A stretch of 64,000 nucleotides of DNA, taken from the NCBI GenBank assembly GCA_023657425.1, contig JAGTJW010000001.1, positions 868,001 to 932,000 of the forward strand, read 5' to 3'. The notes below the pieces were generated by a model. That model was not told the DNA's origin. It made no database searches and worked only from the letters and a program-made list of their open reading frames with translations. Of this stretch, positions 33,401-42,001 are shown one piece after another (the first letter of the stretch is position 1; every line of letters begins with the position of its first letter). The position numbers and the translations under genes were made by a program. The stretch is from Ideonella sp. WA131b. GTDB taxonomy: Bacteria > Pseudomonadota > Gammaproteobacteria > Burkholderiales > Burkholderiaceae_C.

Positions 33401-34720
33401 ATGAAGCGCGTCGCCGTCATCGGCTCCGGCATCGCCGGTCTTGGGGTGGCCTACACGCTGGTGCGCGACGCCGGTCACCCGACGCAGGTCACCCTGTTCG
33501 AGGCCGGCCCCCACTTCGGCGGTCATGCCAACACGGTCGACGTCACGCTCGATGGCATCACGCACGGTGTCGACACCGGTTTCCTGGTCTTCAACGAGCG
33601 CACCTACCCGAACCTGATCCGCCTGTTCGCCGAGCTCGGCGTCGAGACGGCGCGCTCGGACATGTCGTTTTCGGTGCAGGCGCGCCAGGACGGCCTGGAA
33701 TGGAGCGGCAGCAACCTCGGCACGGTGTTCGCGCAGAAGCGCAACCTGCTGCGTCCGCGCTTCCTGGGCATGCTGGCGGACCTGCTGCGCTTCAACAAGC
33801 TCAGCACAGACATCGCCCGGCGCGACGCCGAAGCCGAGCTGCAGGAGCCCATCGGTGACTTCCTCGACCGCCACCGCTTCGGCAGCGCCTTCCGGGAGTG
33901 GTACTTCCTGCCAATGATCGGCTGCATCTGGAGCTGCCCAACCGACCAGATGCTGCGCTTCCCCATCGGCACGATGATCCGGTTCTGCCACAACCACGGC
34001 CTCATCCAGGTGAGCCGCCGGCCCCAGTGGCACACGGTGACCGGCGGCTCGCGGAACTACGTGCAGCGCATGCTGGGCTCGATCGCCGACGCACGGCTGA
34101 ACACCCCGGTTCGACAGGTGCGTCGGCTGCCCCCGGCCAGCGGTGCCTCGGGCGTGATGGTGGCCACCGACCAGGGCAGCGAGCGCTTCGACGAGGTCGT
34201 GATGGCCTGCCACGCCGACCAGTCGCTGGCGCTGCTGGCCGATGCCACGGCCGACGAGCAGCGCGTGCTCGGCGCCATCCGCTACCACCCCAACCGCGCG
34301 GTGCTGCACACCGACGTCTCGGTGCTGCCGCGGCGCCGCCGGGCCTGGGCGGCCTGGAACTACGCACGCGCTGCCGATGCCGGCCGCGAGCAGGCCGCCG
34401 TGTGCCTGCACTACCTGATCAACCGGCTGCAGCCGCTGCCCTGGCGGCAACCGGTGATCGTGTCGCTGAATCCCGACCCGGCCCACGAGCCCGACTCGCG
34501 GCACGTGCTGCGCGAGTTCGCCTACGCGCATCCGGTGTTCGATCGGGCCGCGGTGGCCGCTCAGCGTGAGTTGCCCGGCATCCAGGGCCGATCGCGCCTG
34601 TGGTACTGCGGGGCCTGGGCGCGCTACGGCTTCCACGAAGACGGCCTGATGTCGGCGCTGTCGGTGGTCGAGGGGCTGCGCGCGCGCTGGCGCGCGGCGG
34701 ATGGGAAGGCCGCCGCGTGA
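33401..34720 (+). CDS. FAD/NAD(P)-binding amine-oxidase-like oxidoreductase
   Basis: First gene of the putative light-controlled operon, 439 residues. The flavin fold starts at residue 4 (VAVIGSGIAGLGVAYTLV) and is followed by GGHANTVDVTLDG, typical of the flavin amine oxidase / NAD(P)-binding group annotated as cyclopropane fatty-acid synthesis proteins. The end (LWYCGAWARYGFHEDGLMSA) is the conserved FAD-binding motif. A homologue in Rhodobacter has been linked with desaturation during furan fatty-acid formation (from memory). The ATG at 33401 starts the Rossmann fold; the longer open frame upstream is leader. It overlaps the next gene by GTGA. Confidence 0.88.
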   Translation: MKRVAVIGSGIAGLGVAYTLVRDAGHPTQVTLFEAGPHFGGHANTVDVTLDGITHGVDTGFLVFNERTYPNLIRLFAELGVETARSDMSFSVQARQDGLEWSGSNLGTVFAQKRNLLRPRFLGMLADLLRFNKLSTDIARRDAEAELQEPIGDFLDRHRFGSAFREWYFLPMIGCIWSCPTDQMLRFPIGTMIRFCHNHGLIQVSRRPQWHTVTGGSRNYVQRMLGSIADARLNTPVRQVRRLPPASGASGVMVATDQGSERFDEVVMACHADQSLALLADATADEQRVLGAIRYHPNRAVLHTDVSVLPRRRRAWAAWNYARAADAGREQAAVCLHYLINRLQPLPWRQPVIVSLNPDPAHEPDSRHVLREFAYAHPVFDRAAVAAQRELPGIQGRSRLWYCGAWARYGFHEDGLMSALSVVEGLRARWRAADGKAAA

Positions 34721-35496
34721 GCGACACGGCCGGCCCCAGCCTGACAAAGGCCGTGCCGATGCTCGGCCGCGGCGTCGTGCTGCACCGGCGGCTGCGGCCG
34801 CGCGTCAACGCGTTCCGCTACGGCACCTACTTCCTCATGCTGCCGATGCACGCGATGGCGCCCGAAGGCGTACCGGGGCTGCCGCGCAACGGCTTCGGCT
34901 GGCTGTCGTTCCACGACGCCGACCACGGCGACGGCCGCAGCGACGCGCGCGCCTGGCTCACCGAGCTGCTGGCCGGCGAGGGCGTGCACGACGCCGACGG
35001 CGAGATCTGGCTGCACACCTACCCGCGCGTGCTGGGCTACGTGTTCAAGCCGGTGAGCTTCTGGCACTGCCACCGCGCCGACGGCTCGCTGGCGGCCGTG
35101 GTGGCCGAGGTCAACAACACCTTCGGCGAACGCCATTGCTACCTGCTCACCGGGCCTCAGCTGGCCTGGGGGCGCGAGCTCACGGCGGAAAAGGTGTTTC
35201 ATGTCTCGCCGTTCTGCAGCGTCCAGGGCCGCTACCGCTTCCGCTTCATGCGCACCGCCAGCCGCGTGGTGGCGCGCGTCGACCACGACGACGACGCTGG
35301 TGCGCTGCTGCAGACCAGCGTCTCCGGCACGCTCGAGCCCATCACGCCCGCGACGGTGCGGCGCGCCTTCTGGGGCCATCCGCTGATGACGCTCGGCGTC
35401 ATCGCTCGCATCCACTGGCAGGCGCTGAGGCTGTTCGCCAAGCGTGTGCCCTTCTTCAGCAAGCCCACGCCGCCCGAGCGTTTCGTCACGCGCTAG
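34717..35496 (+). CDS. DUF1365 family protein
   Basis: A 259-residue protein from a GTG that overlaps the preceding stop (GTGA). DUF1365 features are clear: RVNAFRYGTYFLMLP, HTYPRVLGYVFKPVSFWHCH, VNNTFGERHCYLL and KVFHVSPFCSVQGRYRFRF. The biochemical role is unknown, but the family nearly always sits between the flavin oxidoreductase and the CFA-synthase-like gene, which suggests a part in altering membrane fatty acids. No signal peptide or clear transmembrane helix is seen. Confidence 0.88.
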   Translation: MSDTAGPSLTKAVPMLGRGVVLHRRLRPRVNAFRYGTYFLMLPMHAMAPEGVPGLPRNGFGWLSFHDADHGDGRSDARAWLTELLAGEGVHDADGEIWLHTYPRVLGYVFKPVSFWHCHRADGSLAAVVAEVNNTFGERHCYLLTGPQLAWGRELTAEKVFHVSPFCSVQGRYRFRFMRTASRVVARVDHDDDAGALLQTSVSGTLEPITPATVRRAFWGHPLMTLGVIARIHWQALRLFAKRVPFFSKPTPPERFVTR

Positions 35497-35525
35497 GGCC
35501 CGTTTTCTTCCGGATCGTCGACGCC

Positions 35526-36764
35526 ATGAGCCTGTCCACCACCTCCACCGCCGGTCGCTTCGAATTGCCCGCCACGGCCCCCGCCGCGGCGCGTGCCGTG
35601 CTCAGCCTGCTGCAGGGTCTGCAGCAGGGCACACTGGACCTGCAGTTCCCCGACGGCAGCCAGGCCCGCCTGGGCCACGGAGCCGAACCCCGCGCGGCGA
35701 TGCGCCTGCTGGACTGGCAGGTCTGCGGCGCCGCATTGAAGAGCGGCGACATCGGCTTTGCCGAGAGCTGGATCGCCGGCCACTGGAGCAGCCCCGACCT
35801 GGTGGCGCTGCTCAAGCTCTTCATCGCCAATCGCGACGCCGTCGAGCAGGTGATCTACGGCACCTGGTGGGGTTCGCTGGCGCACCGACTCAAGCACCTG
35901 CTGAACCGAAACTCGCGCCAGGGCAGCCGCAAGAACATCCACGCGCACTATGACATCGGCAACCCGTTCTACCGCCTGTGGCTGGACGAGACGATGAACT
36001 ACTCCAGTGCGCTGTTCGACGGCAACCTGGCCCAGCCGCTGCCCCAGGCACAGAGGGCCAAGGTGCGGCGCGCGCTCGACGAGTGCGGCCTGCAGCCGGG
36101 CCAGCGGCTGCTGGAGATCGGCTGCGGCTGGGGCGCCCTGGCCGAGACGGCGGCGCTGGACTTCGGCGCCCGCGTCACGGGCGTGACGCTGTCGACCGAA
36201 CAGCTCGAGTACGCGCAGCAGCGCCTGGCCGCGGCCGGCGTCGCCGCGCAGGCCGACCTGCGGCTGCAGGACTACCGCGACCTCAACGACGAGCCCTTCG
36301 ACGCCATCTGCTCGATCGAGATGTTCGAGGCCGTGGGCCGCGAGTACTGGGAGAGCTACTTCGCCACGCTGCGCCGCCAGCTCAAGGCCGGCGGCCGCGC
36401 GTGCATCCAGAGCATCACCATCCGCGACGATCTGTTCGAGCGTTACGTCAAGAGCACCGACTTCATCCAGCAGTACATCTTCCCGGGCGGGCTGCTGCCC
36501 AGCCGCAGCGCGTTCAAGACGCAGGCCGAAAGAGCCGGTCTCGTGGTGATCAACGAGCGCTGCTTCGGCACCGACTACGCCGAGACGCTGCGCCGCTGGC
36601 GCGTGGACTTCCTGGCCCAGGACGGCCCGCTGCGCCAGCTGGGCTTCGACACTCGATTCATGCGCATCTGGGAGTTCTACCTGGCCTACTGCGAGGCGGC
36701 GTTTGCCACCGGCAACACCGACGTCGTGCAATTCACGCTGGTCAACCCGGCACTCAAGGGCTGA
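35526..36764 (+). CDS. Cyclopropane-fatty-acyl-phospholipid synthase-like methyltransferase
   Basis: SAM-dependent enzyme, 412 residues, that adds a methyl or methylene group to unsaturated acyl chains of membrane lipids. An N-terminal lipid-binding region (around 1-130) leads into YDIGNPFYRLWLDETMNYSS. The SAM motif LLEIGCGWGALAETAA, catalytic-site segments (CSIEMFEAVG, YIFPGGLLPS) and the family C-terminus follow. In this context it may equally be the methylase for furan or methylated fatty acids as a true cyclopropane synthase; sequence alone does not decide. Confidence 0.88.
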   Translation: MSLSTTSTAGRFELPATAPAAARAVLSLLQGLQQGTLDLQFPDGSQARLGHGAEPRAAMRLLDWQVCGAALKSGDIGFAESWIAGHWSSPDLVALLKLFIANRDAVEQVIYGTWWGSLAHRLKHLLNRNSRQGSRKNIHAHYDIGNPFYRLWLDETMNYSSALFDGNLAQPLPQAQRAKVRRALDECGLQPGQRLLEIGCGWGALAETAALDFGARVTGVTLSTEQLEYAQQRLAAAGVAAQADLRLQDYRDLNDEPFDAICSIEMFEAVGREYWESYFATLRRQLKAGGRACIQSITIRDDLFERYVKSTDFIQQYIFPGGLLPSRSAFKTQAERAGLVVINERCFGTDYAETLRRWRVDFLAQDGPLRQLGFDTRFMRIWEFYLAYCEAAFATGNTDVVQFTLVNPALKG

Positions 36765-36766
36765 CC

Positions 36767-37312
36767 ATGCGGCGCCGCCACTGCCTCGTCGCCCTGGCCG
36801 CCGCCGCTGCAGGGGCGCCGCACACCTGGACCCAGGCCGCGGCGGTGCCGCCCGAATTGGCGGCCGCCTTGCCCGGCGCCACGCTGCAGGGCAGCGGACG
36901 CCTGCGCTTCTTGGGCCTGGCGATCTACGACGCCCGGCTGTGGCGCGGCGCCGCGCCGCTGGGCGCCGACTGGACGGCCGCACCGCTGGCCCTGGAGCTG
37001 ATCTACCTGCGCAATCTGGTGGGCCGCCAGATCGCCGAGCGCTCCCTCAAGGAAATGCGCCGCCAGCGCGAAATCAGCGACCACGAGGCGGCGCGCTGGC
37101 TGGCCGCCATGGTGCAGATCTTCCCCGACGTGAAGGAAGGCGATCGCATCACCGGCTTCCTGCTGCCTGGGGTGGGTGCACGATTTGCCATCAACGGCGC
37201 CGTCAAGGGCGAGGTGCGCGAGCTTGAGTTTGCGCGGCTGTTCTTCGGCATCTGGCTGTCCGAGCAGACCTCCGAGTCGACGCTGCGCCGCGGCCTGCTG
37301 GGCCTGGCATGA
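36767..37312 (+). CDS. Chalcone-isomerase-like exported protein
   Basis: A 181-residue protein with an N-terminal export signal (CLVALAAAAAGAPHTW). The mature part resembles the bacterial chalcone_3 family: GSGRLRFLGLAIYDARLW, then LELIYLRNLVGRQIAERSLK and DRITGFLLPGVGARFAINGA. Such bacterial proteins share the fold of plant chalcone isomerases and fatty-acid-binding proteins. A role in binding a lipid product is plausible. The ATG lies just after the preceding stop, so translation is coupled. Confidence 0.8.
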   Translation: MRRRHCLVALAAAAAGAPHTWTQAAAVPPELAAALPGATLQGSGRLRFLGLAIYDARLWRGAAPLGADWTAAPLALELIYLRNLVGRQIAERSLKEMRRQREISDHEAARWLAAMVQIFPDVKEGDRITGFLLPGVGARFAINGAVKGEVRELEFARLFFGIWLSEQTSESTLRRGLLGLA

Positions 37313-38568
37313 CCGCGCCCGCCTGGCGCGGCGGCTGGGCCCAGGGGCTGACCTACGGCGGCCTGGGCCTGCCGCTGGCCTTCGTGGCGCTGCCGCTGTA
37401 CGTGGTGCTGCCCAACCACTACGCCACGGCGTTTGGCATCCCGCTGGCCACGCTGGGTGCGCTGTTGCTGGCGGCGCGCCTGGTCGATGCCATCGCCGAC
37501 CCCGTGATCGGGCGCCTGGCCGACGGCTGGTTCACCAGGCCGGCAGCCGTGGTGATGGCGGTGGCAGCCGCCGCCGCGCTGGTGCTGGCGATCGGCTTCC
37601 GGGGCCTCTTTTTCCCCCTTGTAGAGGGCACGACGGCGCTGCTCGTGTGGTGCGCGCTGGTGCTGTGCGTCACCTACCTGAGCTACAGCGTGCTGGCCGT
37701 GGTGCACCAGGCCTGGGGCGCACGGCTGGGCGGCGACGAAGGACAGCGCGCGCGCATCGTGTCCTGGCGCGAAGGCCTGGCGTTGGTGGGCGTGCTGGTG
37801 GCCAGCGTGCTGCCCTCGGTGGCCGGGCTGGGCGCCACGACGGTGGTGTTCGCGCTGCTGTTGGCCCTGGGCGTGGCGCTGCTGGCACGCGCACCGCAGC
37901 CGGCGCTGGGCCGCGTGCCGGCCGCGCCACCCAGCTTGGCCGAGCCGCTGCGCGTCGGCGCGTTCCGCCGCCTGCTGCTGATCTATCTCGTCAACGGCGT
38001 GGCCAGCGCCATCCCGGCGACGCTGGTGCTGTTCTTCATCAGCGACCGATTGCAGGCCAAGGCCCTGGAGCCGCTGTTCCTGGCCAGCTACTTCGCCGCC
38101 GGTGCCCTGAGCATGCCGCTGTGGGTGCGTCTGGTGGGCCGGATCGGGCTGGCGCGCGCCTGGCTGGCCGGCATGGTGCTGGCCATCGTGGCTTTTGTCT
38201 GGGCGGCGCTGCTGGGCGAGGGCGACGTGCTGGCCTACACCCTGGTGTGCATCGCCAGCGGCGTGGCCCTGGGCGCCGACCTCACGCTGCCCGGCGCGCT
38301 GCTGGCCGGCGTGGTGCAGCGCGCCGGCCACAGCGAGCGCCTGGAGGGCGCCTACTTCGGTTGGTGGAACTTCTGCACCAAGCTCAACCTGGCGCTGGCC
38401 GCCGGTGTCTCGCTGCCCCTGCTGCAGGCCTTCGGCTACGAACCCGGCAGCCGCAGCCCCGAGGCGCTGCAGGCGCTCACCCTGGCCTACTGCCTGCTGC
38501 CCTGCGTGCTGAAGCTGGCCGCCACCACGCTGCTCTGGACCCTGTGGATCCGCAAGGAGGAACCATGA
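37309..38568 (+). CDS. GPH-type MFS symporter
   Basis: A 419-residue inner-membrane transporter with twelve predicted helices, of the glycoside-pentoside-hexuronide (GPH) or MFS_2 group. Typical features are PLYVVLPNHYATAFGIPLAT in the first helices, the loop DPVIGRLADGW and SWREGLALVGVLVASVLP. It overlaps both neighbours (start in the chalcone-isomerase gene, stop ATGA with DUF3833). In the related Rhodobacter cluster a GPH symporter is also present, but its substrate is unknown. Confidence 0.88.
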   Translation: MTAPAWRGGWAQGLTYGGLGLPLAFVALPLYVVLPNHYATAFGIPLATLGALLLAARLVDAIADPVIGRLADGWFTRPAAVVMAVAAAAALVLAIGFRGLFFPLVEGTTALLVWCALVLCVTYLSYSVLAVVHQAWGARLGGDEGQRARIVSWREGLALVGVLVASVLPSVAGLGATTVVFALLLALGVALLARAPQPALGRVPAAPPSLAEPLRVGAFRRLLLIYLVNGVASAIPATLVLFFISDRLQAKALEPLFLASYFAAGALSMPLWVRLVGRIGLARAWLAGMVLAIVAFVWAALLGEGDVLAYTLVCIASGVALGADLTLPGALLAGVVQRAGHSERLEGAYFGWWNFCTKLNLALAAGVSLPLLQAFGYEPGSRSPEALQALTLAYCLLPCVLKLAATTLLWTLWIRKEEP

Positions 38569-39119
38569 ACACCCGAACCCCCGACCCGCTGCGCCGAGGC
38601 GCACTGGCCGCATTGCTGGCCAGCACGGCGCTGGTGCTGGGCTGCGCCAGCCCGACGCCGGCCGACTACGCCGCCGAGAAGCCCGTGCTCGACCTGAAGA
38701 CCTACTTCAACGGCGAGCTCGTCGCGCACGGCATCTTCACCGACCGCAGCGGCAAGGTCGCGCGCCGCTTCATCGTGCAGATGACAGGCACCTGGAACGG
38801 CAACCAGGGCGTGCTCGACGAGCGCTTCATCTACAGCGACGGCAAGACCGAACGCCGCGTCTGGCGGCTCACCGACCTCGGCAACGGCCGCTGGGAAGGC
38901 CGTGCCGACGACGTCGTGGGTGTGGCCACCGGCGTGAGCTCCGGCAACGCACTGAACTGGCGCTACACGCTGGCCCTGCCGGTGGACGACAAGGTCTACG
39001 ATGTTCAGTTTGACGACTGGATGTACCTGGTCGACGACAAGGTGATGCTGAACAAAGCCGAGATGAGCAAGTTCGGCATCCGGCTCGGTGAAGTGACGCT
39101 GTCGTTCACCAAGAAGTAG
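38565..39119 (+). CDS. DUF3833 lipoprotein
   Basis: A 184-residue lipoprotein with lipobox LVLGCAS (Cys near 27). The DUF3833 core reads LKTYFNGELVAHGIFTDRSG, then FIYSDGKTERRVWRLTDLGN and VQFDDWMYLVDDKVMLNKAE. Function is unknown; the family co-occurs with SDR, GPH and CFA-type genes. The beta-rich sequence resembles lipocalins, so carriage of a lipid between membranes is possible. It overlaps the symporter gene by ATGA and is preceded by AAGGAGG. Confidence 0.88.
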   Translation: MNTRTPDPLRRGALAALLASTALVLGCASPTPADYAAEKPVLDLKTYFNGELVAHGIFTDRSGKVARRFIVQMTGTWNGNQGVLDERFIYSDGKTERRVWRLTDLGNGRWEGRADDVVGVATGVSSGNALNWRYTLALPVDDKVYDVQFDDWMYLVDDKVMLNKAEMSKFGIRLGEVTLSFTKK

Positions 39120-39122
39120 CCC

Positions 39123-39941
39123 ATGCCCTTGAACCCCCGCATCGACACCTGGACCGGCCGCGTGGTCTGGATGGTGGGCGCGTCCACCGGCATCGGCCGT
39201 GCCACCGCGGCGCGCCTGCATGCGGCCGGTGCGCGGGTGATCGTCTCGGCGCGCAAGAAGGACGCCCTCGACCGCTTCGTCGCCGAGCACCCGGGCGCCG
39301 AGGCCATGGCGCTGGACGCAACCGACGAGGCCGCGATGCGCGACGCCGTGGCGCAGATCGTGGCCCGCCACGGCCGCGTCGATCTGGCCTGCTACTGCGC
39401 CGGCATGTACACGCCGATGCGCGCGCAGGCCTTCGACCTGGCCATCGCCAAGGCCCACATGGCCGTCAACTACACCGGCGCCCTGGTGATGCTGGACGTG
39501 CTGCTGCCGCAGCTGCTGCGGCAGGCCCGCGGGGCCACGGACGCGCCTGGCGGCGTGGGCGCTGGCGCGGCCGGTGGGCACATCAGCCTCGTCAGCAGCG
39601 TGGCCGGCTTCCGCGGCCTGCCCAAGTCACTGGCCTACGGGCCGACGAAGGCGGCGCTGATCAACCTGGCGGAGACCCTGTACCTGGACCTTGCGCCCGA
39701 AGGCGTGGGCATCTCGGTCATCAACCCCGGTTTCGTCGAGACGCCGCTGACGGCGGGCAACGATTTCCGCATGCCGGCGCTCATCACGCCCGATGCAGCT
39801 GCCGAGGCCATCGTGCGCGGCTGGGAGGCGGGGGACTTCGAGATCCACTTCCCAAAGCGCTTCACGTTGTTCCTCAAGGGCCTGCGCCTCCTGGGCTACG
39901 GGGCCTACTTCGCCGCCGTGCGGCGCTCCACCGGCCTGTAA
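39123..39941 (+). CDS. Short-chain dehydrogenase/reductase
   Basis: A 272-residue Rossmann-fold oxidoreductase. The cofactor motif GASTGIGRATAARL lies near residue 20, the catalytic Ser in HISLVSSVAGF and Tyr-x3-Lys in AYGPTKAALINL. The C-terminal substrate region (NPGFVETPLTAGNDFRMP) is usual for the classical SDR type. It starts 3 bp after the DUF3833 stop. Its substrate in this operon is likely a lipid alcohol or ketone, by context only. Confidence 0.9.
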   Translation: MPLNPRIDTWTGRVVWMVGASTGIGRATAARLHAAGARVIVSARKKDALDRFVAEHPGAEAMALDATDEAAMRDAVAQIVARHGRVDLACYCAGMYTPMRAQAFDLAIAKAHMAVNYTGALVMLDVLLPQLLRQARGATDAPGGVGAGAAGGHISLVSSVAGFRGLPKSLAYGPTKAALINLAETLYLDLAPEGVGISVINPGFVETPLTAGNDFRMPALITPDAAAEAIVRGWEAGDFEIHFPKRFTLFLKGLRLLGYGAYFAAVRRSTGL

Positions 39942-39954
39942 GGCCCGCCGCCCG

Positions 39955-40386
39955 ATGCCCGCACCGGCCGACCTCAAACCCTTCGTGGCCTACTTCGAAC
40001 AGCTCAAGCGCGAGGACCTGCCGCAACTCGGCCGCTTCTACGCCGCCGACATCCGCTTCAAGGACCCCTTCAACGAGGTCGTCGGCGTGGAGGCCGTGGC
40101 CGGCATCTTTCACCACATGTTCGACTCGCTCGACGAGCCACGTTTCATTGTGCGCGACGTCGTCGTGCAGGGTGAGCAGGCCTTCCTCGCCTGGGACTTC
40201 GTGTTCCGCATGCGGCGCTTCAAGCGCGGTGAACAGCGCGTCCGCGGCGGCTCGCACCTGCGCTTCGGCGCCGACGCCCGCATCACCGAGCACCGCGACT
40301 ACTGGGACGCCGCCGAGGAGCTCTACGAGAAGCTGCCGGTGCTGGGCGGGCTGATGCGCTGGCTTAGGCGCAGGGCCGCTTCCTGA
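39955..40386 (+). CDS. NTF2-like (SnoaL-type) protein
   Basis: A 143-residue cytosolic protein with the NTF2-like cone fold: FVAYFEQLKREDLPQLGRFY, DIRFKDPFNEVVGVEAVAGI, FLAWDFVFRMRRF and ITEHRDYWDAAEELYEKLPV. These proteins act as small isomerases, dehydratases or steroid-like ligand binders. It is the last gene of the operon, 13 bp after the SDR gene. The catalytic residues cannot be assigned with confidence. Confidence 0.82.
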   Translation: MPAPADLKPFVAYFEQLKREDLPQLGRFYAADIRFKDPFNEVVGVEAVAGIFHHMFDSLDEPRFIVRDVVVQGEQAFLAWDFVFRMRRFKRGEQRVRGGSHLRFGADARITEHRDYWDAAEELYEKLPVLGGLMRWLRRRAAS

Positions 40387-40420
40387 TGCATCGCCATGCG
40401 GGACCGGCGACCGCCGTCGC

Positions 40421-40933
40421 TCACCTGTCGCGCTGTCCTTCGGTGAGCGTGTGGGTCTGGAACTGGCCCGACTTGTCGACGAAGTAGGTCTCGATGAACT
40501 TCGCCTTTCCGCCACCGGCCGCCAGCTTGACCGGTGCCGGGTAGGGGCTGGCCTTGCGGATCAAGGCCAGGATCCAGGGGCTGACTTCGTCGGCCGCCGG
40601 CCGCCGGATGACCCCCACGTCGACCACGTTGCCCTGCGCGTCGAGCTCGATCTCCACCATCATCACGCCATGCAGCAGCGGGGGTAGCTTGCCGCGGTGC
40701 ACGCGCATGGGAAAGCAGTTGTAGAGGTGGCGCGCGGCGTCGATGCGGAACTCCCGCTCGACTTCCTGTTGCGAGGGCTGCGGCTCCTTGCACGTGGGCG
40801 CCGGGACCATGCTGAACTGGGCCTGGGCCGCAGGCGCCAGCAGCACGGCGGCGGCGGCCGTCACGGCCAGGGCCAGGGCGCGCCTGGCGGCGCGCCGAGA
40901 CTTCTTCATCGGGGCGGGTACTGGGTGACGCAT
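40421..40933 (-). CDS. Exported TonB C-terminal-like protein
   Basis: A 170-residue protein with a basic N-terminus and an export signal ending APAAQAQF. The mature part has two cysteines (PAPTCKEPQ, HLYNCFPMRV) and a region similar to TonB C-terminal domains: LHGVMMVEIELDAQGNVVDV, then FIETYFVDKSGQFQTHTLTE. It lacks the proline-rich spacer of true TonB. The ATG at 40933 is chosen because AGGGAG lies 5 nt upstream. Function is unknown. It converges on the lipid operon. Confidence 0.65.
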   Translation of the reverse strand: MRHPVPAPMKKSRRAARRALALAVTAAAAVLLAPAAQAQFSMVPAPTCKEPQPSQQEVEREFRIDAARHLYNCFPMRVHRGKLPPLLHGVMMVEIELDAQGNVVDVGVIRRPAADEVSPWILALIRKASPYPAPVKLAAGGGKAKFIETYFVDKSGQFQTHTLTEGQRDR

Positions 40934-40997
40934 CGGCACTCCCTGTCGATCGCTGGGTTATACCGCCGTTCGCTTTCAGCACCCGGCCCTGCGCCTC

Positions 40998-41963
40998 TCA
41001 GCGCAGCCAACCCTTGCGCCGGAAGTAGATGATGGGCGCGGCCACCGACAGCGCCATCAGCCCCAGCGCGAACGGGTAGCCCCAGGGCCAGGCCAGCTCG
41101 GGCATGCGCGCGAAGTTCATGCCATAGACACTGGCGATCAGCGTCGGCGGCAGCAGCGCCACGCTGGCCACCGAGAAGATCTTGATGATCTTGTTCTGGT
41201 TGATGTTGATGAAGCCCACGGTCGCGTCGAGCAGGAAGTTCATCTTGTCGAACAGGAACGCGGTGTGGCTGTCGAGGCTGTCGATGTCGCGCAGGATCTG
41301 GCGTGCCTCCTCGAACTGCTCGGCGCCCAGCATGCGGCTGCGCATCATGAAGCTGAGCGCGCGCCGCGTGTCCATCACGTTGCGCCGGATGCGGCCGTTG
41401 AGGTCTTCCTCGCGGGCGATGGCGGCCAGCGCCTCGGCGGCGGCGCGGTCGTCGACGTCCTGGCGCAGCACGCGCGCGCTGACCCGCTCGAGGTTGTCGT
41501 AGATGCCTTCCAGCGCGTCGGCCGAGTACTCGGCGTCGGCGTCGTAGAGCTTGAGCAGCACGTCCTTGGCGTCCTCGATCAGCGCCGGGATGCGGCGCGC
41601 ACGCAGCCGCAGCAGCCGGAACACCGGCAGGTCCTCGGCGTGGATCGAGAACAGCACGCCCTGATGCAGGATGAAGGCCACGCGCACATTGCGCGCCGGG
41701 CCCTCGTCGTTGTCGATGAGGAAGTCGGAGCGGATGTGCAGCTCGCCGTTGTCCTCTTCGTAGAAGCGTGCCGACTCCTCGAGGTCATCGTCGACGGCGT
41801 CCTTGGGGATCGTCAGGCCGAAGCGCCCCTCCACCCAACGCGTCTCGTCGCCGCTGGGGGCCTCCAGGTCCACCCACACCGGGCGGGCGCGGGCCAGCGC
41901 ATCGGTGCTGTCGATCTCCTCCTGGAAGAGCCGACCGTGGGTGAGCGAGAAGACGTTGAGCAT
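40998..41963 (-). CDS. corA: CorA magnesium/cobalt channel
   Basis: Pentameric Mg2+ (also Co2+/Ni2+) channel, 321 residues. A large cytosolic domain with acidic helices (FYEEDNGELHIRSDFLIDND) is followed by a long stalk helix and two C-terminal transmembrane helices; the pore signature YGMNF lies in LIASVYGMNFARMPEL. The positively charged C-terminus (YFRRKGWLR) is typical. The ATG at 41963 begins MLNVFSLTHGRLF; the frame extends upstream without similarity. Confidence 0.93.
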   Translation of the reverse strand: MLNVFSLTHGRLFQEEIDSTDALARARPVWVDLEAPSGDETRWVEGRFGLTIPKDAVDDDLEESARFYEEDNGELHIRSDFLIDNDEGPARNVRVAFILHQGVLFSIHAEDLPVFRLLRLRARRIPALIEDAKDVLLKLYDADAEYSADALEGIYDNLERVSARVLRQDVDDRAAAEALAAIAREEDLNGRIRRNVMDTRRALSFMMRSRMLGAEQFEEARQILRDIDSLDSHTAFLFDKMNFLLDATVGFININQNKIIKIFSVASVALLPPTLIASVYGMNFARMPELAWPWGYPFALGLMALSVAAPIIYFRRKGWLR

Positions 41964-42001
41964 GGGCGGCGGGATCATAGGCCCGAGCCGCGCCGTCGGG
42001 C

